DNA from: Sediminibacterium sp. | Lineage (GTDB): Bacteria; Bacteroidota; Bacteroidia; Chitinophagales; Chitinophagaceae | DNA: 64,000 nucleotides | Assembly (NCBI RefSeq): GCF_030695065.1 | Contig: NZ_JAUYTR010000005.1 | Coordinates: 1 to 64,000 of the forward strand | Direction of reading: 5' to 3' | Part shown: in pieces, positions 61,138-64,000 of the stretch | How the letters are laid out: the number at the start of each line of letters is the position of its first letter | Position numbering within the stretch: position 1 is the stretch's first letter | Made by a program: the position numbers and the translations under genes | Notes under the pieces: model-generated | What the model saw: the letters and a program-made list of their open reading frames with translations, nothing else | What the model was told of the DNA's origin: nothing | Databases searched by the model: none

Positions 61138-63081
61138 TTAGTTACCACCTGTTCCTGTAGTATCTTTTTTAACAGTTGTGTCTTCTATAATTTGAACTGG
61201 TGTAGATGTAATGGTGAAAATTTCCGTTATCTTCTGCATATCGCCACAATTGGTATCGGCACGCTTTAATGCCAATGCATAACGGCCTGCTGGTATATTG
61301 TCGAATAAGCCAGTAGTATTGCTGTACACTTGGTTGTTCACCAAATTGGTTAAAATATATTGAACAGACAGTTTTGTATCGGTGATGGCAAAATGCAATA
61401 CCCCATTTTTTGCATCCTCACTAGTGGCCGATACATTCTTGGTCATTTTAACATCTACCTCTAACACAGACTCTTCTATGCGGAGTTTTCTTTCTACAGG
61501 CTTACAAATATCGCTGTTGTTTGAGTAAACCAATACACTGTATTCTCCTGCTGCCAAACTATTAAACATCCATGTTGGCAAGTTGGTAAATTCTGAACGG
61601 AAAATTTCTTTGTTGTTGTCGCGCTTTATCAATACATACCTGAATGGACCAACTCCTTGTGCAATGCTTACGGTAAAGGAACCATTGGGTGTTTCTGTAC
61701 AACTACTTTTTACAATATTGGTTACATTAATTTTTGCTGCAACGGGCTCTGTTAATGTTGCGGCAAATTCAATTTTATTATTACATGAATCTGTTACTTG
61801 TATCACGTATTTGCCTGCGGCTAAACCACTAAATACTACTTCTCTGTTTTTTATGGTTAAAGTTCCTGCCTGAGGTAGTATAGTTGCATTCAGCGCTGCT
61901 GGATTACCACCTCTAAGTGTTACAGACACCGACCCGTCTAATAAACCATTACAGGTTACAGCTGCAATTTTTTTATTGACTTCTTCTAATTTGGGGTGTT
62001 CATTTATTACTACAGGATAGTTTACACTACATGCCCCTGCATTGTTATCGTCGTTTGTTAAAAACAACTGATACGTTCCTTTTGCAACCCCAGTAAACTT
62101 TGCAGTTCCATCGGTACTGCTAACTGTTTTATCTGAAGGTTTTAATTGTAACAAATATTTTTCGGTGAAACCCTTGATATTGTTGATGGTTACTATTCCC
62201 TCACTTACATCTTTACAGGTATTATTGGTGATAATATCACTGAGTTGTATAGAAGGGGCGGCAGGCATAAACACAAATGATTTAGCAGCCGGCATACCCA
62301 ATTCTGCACCAACCATTAAAGAAACCCTGGTATTCACTTTTTGATTGGCCATTGGTTCTGCCTTCAATACATCTGCTAAAGCAACTTGTAGTTCAGGTGC
62401 TCCTGTAGTACTCAATAAATTCCAATCTGCAGATCCATCTAATTGGTACTCCCATTTATATAAAACGTCTTCTTTGTTGGGCAACAATGAAGCGCCTGTA
62501 GTTAATTTAACTTTGGTGTTACTGCAATATTTTGCAGAAGCTATATCGGTTGCAATTTCATCTGCAGACGGCAACGTGTATTTCACTTTGTATTCTATAG
62601 AGAAATTACCTCCAGCAGTTGTTGCGGTCATTTTATTTGAAAAAACGCCTGGCTTAATGGTTTTTAAGTCTATCACCCACTCACCAAATTCATGCATTTT
62701 ATCTTTATTAAATAAACCACTTCCATCAAAATCACAATTGCCCTTCTTCTTATTTTTTTCAAATGCTTCCATTTTTAATCCAATAGCTGTTCCATTGCTT
62801 AAGTCCCATTCAATATTTTTCAATGGATAGTCTACCATAGCATCGGTTTGCTTAAAGTCTACTAAATGGAAACAATTAAACCCTTCACTGTCTGTATTAT
62901 TTAGTAAAGCATTGTCTTGCTTGTTAAAAAATTTCAGCCTGGGATCTGTTCCGCTTTTATTGGAATATTTTAAGTGCACATCGGTTACTACAATACTTAT
63001 TTGAACCTTTTTTTGTGCATTTAATTGCGCAAAAGAACATGCTACGCAAAATACAAGCATTAAAAGCTTACTCATCTTCAT
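61138..63081 (-). CDS. Exported SprB-repeat surface protein
   Basis: A 647-residue exported protein (signal MKMSKLLMLVFCVACSFAQLNA...). The N-terminal ~260 residues have no recognised family. From residue ~270 there are about four SprB-like repeats, each with a Cys-Gly start, a GGNPA/GVGPF turn and an AGxYxxxVxD end: CKDVSEGIVTINNIKG, CNGLLDGSVSVTLRGG with GLAAGKYVIQVTDSCN, and CTETPNGSFTVSIAQGVGPF with SLAAGEYSVLVYSN. SprB is the gliding adhesin of Flavobacteria; these repeats occur in large surface proteins. No C-terminal sorting domain is seen. Next gene is an outer-membrane barrel 39 bases upstream, forming a pair. Confidence 0.7.
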   Translation of the reverse strand: MKMSKLLMLVFCVACSFAQLNAQKKVQISIVVTDVHLKYSNKSGTDPRLKFFNKQDNALLNNTDSEGFNCFHLVDFKQTDAMVDYPLKNIEWDLSNGTAIGLKMEAFEKNKKKGNCDFDGSGLFNKDKMHEFGEWVIDLKTIKPGVFSNKMTATTAGGNFSIEYKVKYTLPSADEIATDIASAKYCSNTKVKLTTGASLLPNKEDVLYKWEYQLDGSADWNLLSTTGAPELQVALADVLKAEPMANQKVNTRVSLMVGAELGMPAAKSFVFMPAAPSIQLSDIITNNTCKDVSEGIVTINNIKGFTEKYLLQLKPSDKTVSSTDGTAKFTGVAKGTYQLFLTNDDNNAGACSVNYPVVINEHPKLEEVNKKIAAVTCNGLLDGSVSVTLRGGNPAALNATILPQAGTLTIKNREVVFSGLAAGKYVIQVTDSCNNKIEFAATLTEPVAAKINVTNIVKSSCTETPNGSFTVSIAQGVGPFRYVLIKRDNNKEIFRSEFTNLPTWMFNSLAAGEYSVLVYSNNSDICKPVERKLRIEESVLEVDVKMTKNVSATSEDAKNGVLHFAITDTKLSVQYILTNLVNNQVYSNTTGLFDNIPAGRYALALKRADTNCGDMQKITEIFTITSTPVQIIEDTTVKKDTTGTGGN

Positions 63082-63120
63082 AAAATTTTCTTGAATGTTC
63101 CAGCCTGGGGGGAGGGCCAA

Positions 63121-63732
63121 TTATTTACGGAGTCTAAGCCCAACATACAACATGTACATACCTGGTCTGCTGGTTCCTTGTGGAATTTCGCTGATATTAT
63201 TGATTGCAAAATTATACCTTGCTCCTGCCATCAAACGTAATGGCAAATTCATTTCAGCTCCTATAACACCAGATAATTCTGTCGTTTTAAAAGCTGCTTT
63301 AACGTCATTCTCAATATTACCTGTCTTAGATTTTGCAGTAATTAAGAAGCCCATTTGAGGGCCAGCGTATGCTTTCAAAAAGCCAATTTTTGTTTGCAAT
63401 AACAATGCAGGTGCTGCTACATAAGATAAATTGGTTTCTGAAAAAGCAGCTCCTGCTCCTGTATAAGTACCACCCTTAGAATAAAATCCTAATTCAGTTC
63501 TTAACGTAATAAAATGACCAATCAATCTAGAATTTAAAAAGAATGATCCACCTATATTAGTTTTAGCCTCTTCAGAAACGTTGGTTGTGATAATTGAGTT
63601 GTAATCTAAATTAGATCTTTGCAATCCTACTATAAACCCAATTTCCTTTCTTTTTTTGTCTTTGTCTTGAGCAAAAACACCAAGTGTAGTAGATGCTAAA
63701 AGAGTTGCTGTAAGCAGAATATGTAGTTTCAT
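63121..63732 (-). CDS. Outer-membrane beta-barrel protein (PorT-like family)
   Basis: A 203-residue protein: signal MKLHILLTATLLASTTLGVF, then alternating amphipathic strands ending in YMLYVGLRLRK, the pattern of the outer-membrane beta-barrel family OMP_b-brl_2. GFIVGLQRSNLDYNSIITTN, HFITLRTELGFYSKG and AGPQMGFLITAKSKTG are barrel strands with the Gly-aromatic signature. Followed by the SprB-repeat gene 39 bases later, so it may anchor or help export that protein (inference). ATG at 63732. Confidence 0.8.
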   Translation of the reverse strand: MKLHILLTATLLASTTLGVFAQDKDKKRKEIGFIVGLQRSNLDYNSIITTNVSEEAKTNIGGSFFLNSRLIGHFITLRTELGFYSKGGTYTGAGAAFSETNLSYVAAPALLLQTKIGFLKAYAGPQMGFLITAKSKTGNIENDVKAAFKTTELSGVIGAEMNLPLRLMAGARYNFAINNISEIPQGTSRPGMYMLYVGLRLRK

Positions 63733-63876
63733 AATTAATTGAATATGCATTAAAAATATAAAATTTAGTTAACTTCTCAAGGATTTTTGATATTTTGGCG
63801 CTGATTTACCTATATATAGGTAATTACAATTAATTAAAGACCACCCCCCGGCCACTTTATTGATACGATTTGTACT

Positions 63877-64000
63877 ATGAGAAAAAAGTACCTGCTATTG
63901 GTTTGTAGCATCCTAATCTTGGGGCAACTGGTGTATGCGCAGTCTATTACAGATTTAATTAGGGCTGCAAACAACAAAATCCTCTTTAAAAATTACAAAG
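63877..64000 (+). CDS. Exported protein, N-terminal part (cut by window edge)
   Basis: Only 41 codons are present: MRKKYLLLVCSILILGQLVY then AQ and SITDLIRAANNKILFKNYK. The first 22 residues are a clear signal peptide with an AQ cleavage site. The next stretch resembles the first helix of a TPR-type repeat, but no family can be named. The ATG follows TTTGTACT, the same context as the porU start. Divergent from the barrel gene. Confidence 0.6.
   Translation, partial: MRKKYLLLVCSILILGQLVYAQSITDLIRAANNKILFKNYK

Overview
The window looks like chromosomal DNA of a member of the Bacteroidota, most likely a Chitinophagaceae-type organism. The evidence is AT-rich DNA, the type IX secretion/gliding genes gldJ, porU and porV, SusC/SusD pairs, SprB-type repeats, RteC-free polysaccharide-utilisation layout, and many matches to the Bacteroidota -7 promoter box TAnnTTTG. 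The genus is inference. No transposase, CRISPR array or phage gene was seen.

Layout. 1-2.6 kb: one-carbon and isoprenoid housekeeping genes (metK partial, metF, a YdcF-like membrane protein, ispF). 2.6-12.9 kb: the secretion locus gldJ, porU and porV, interrupted by a DUF2188/TIR-like gene pair (between gldJ and porU) and by a Wza/SLBB polysaccharide export protein (between porU and porV). 12.9-18.6 kb: a cluster of toxin-antitoxin genes (zeta-type P-loop protein with a 57-residue partner, a headless HigA-like antitoxin fragment, HTH/PIN, RHH/MazF, RHH/VapC) threaded between murF and a DUF983 gene. 18.6-25.3 kb: a lipoprotein, a beta-helix lipoprotein with a TonB-dependent receptor whose promoter carries six 11-bp phased repeats, and an LtaS-like membrane phosphotransferase. 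25.3-28.8 kb: hipBA, a nucleotidyltransferase-like/HEPN gene with a small partner, and a divergent XRE regulator.

28.8-49.4 kb is one large sialoglycan utilisation locus. A GntR/FadR-type regulator is divergent from an 11-gene minus-strand cluster: susC, susD, nanA (sialate lyase), nanM-like mutarotase, MFS transporter, sialidase, N-acylglucosamine 2-epimerase, sialate O-acetylesterase, GH20 hexosaminidase, an SGNH-GH20 fusion and a GH2 glycosidase. Together they would de-acetylate, cut, import and catabolise sialic acid and strip the exposed hexosamine/galactose residues. A palindrome at the susC promoter and a hairpin between susD and nanA are the visible control elements.

49.4-64 kb: a candidate structured small RNA, an anti-sigma-like ATPase with DUF4325, tRNA-Ser(GGA), tatD, a polysaccharide deacetylase, gltX, a stand-alone B12-binding domain, an enoyl-CoA hydratase, fumC, a 439-bp nested inverted-repeat element with perfect 32-bp ends, a lipoprotein amidohydrolase, a DUF4143 ATPase preceded by 37-bp palindromic repeats, lspA, an SprB-repeat protein with an outer-membrane barrel gene, and the beginning of one more exported protein. 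The observations most worth following up are the nested inverted-repeat element, the small RNA, the phased repeat array, the toxin cluster, the TIR-like pair and the SGNH-GH20 fusion. All calls come from reading the sequence; no database search was run.
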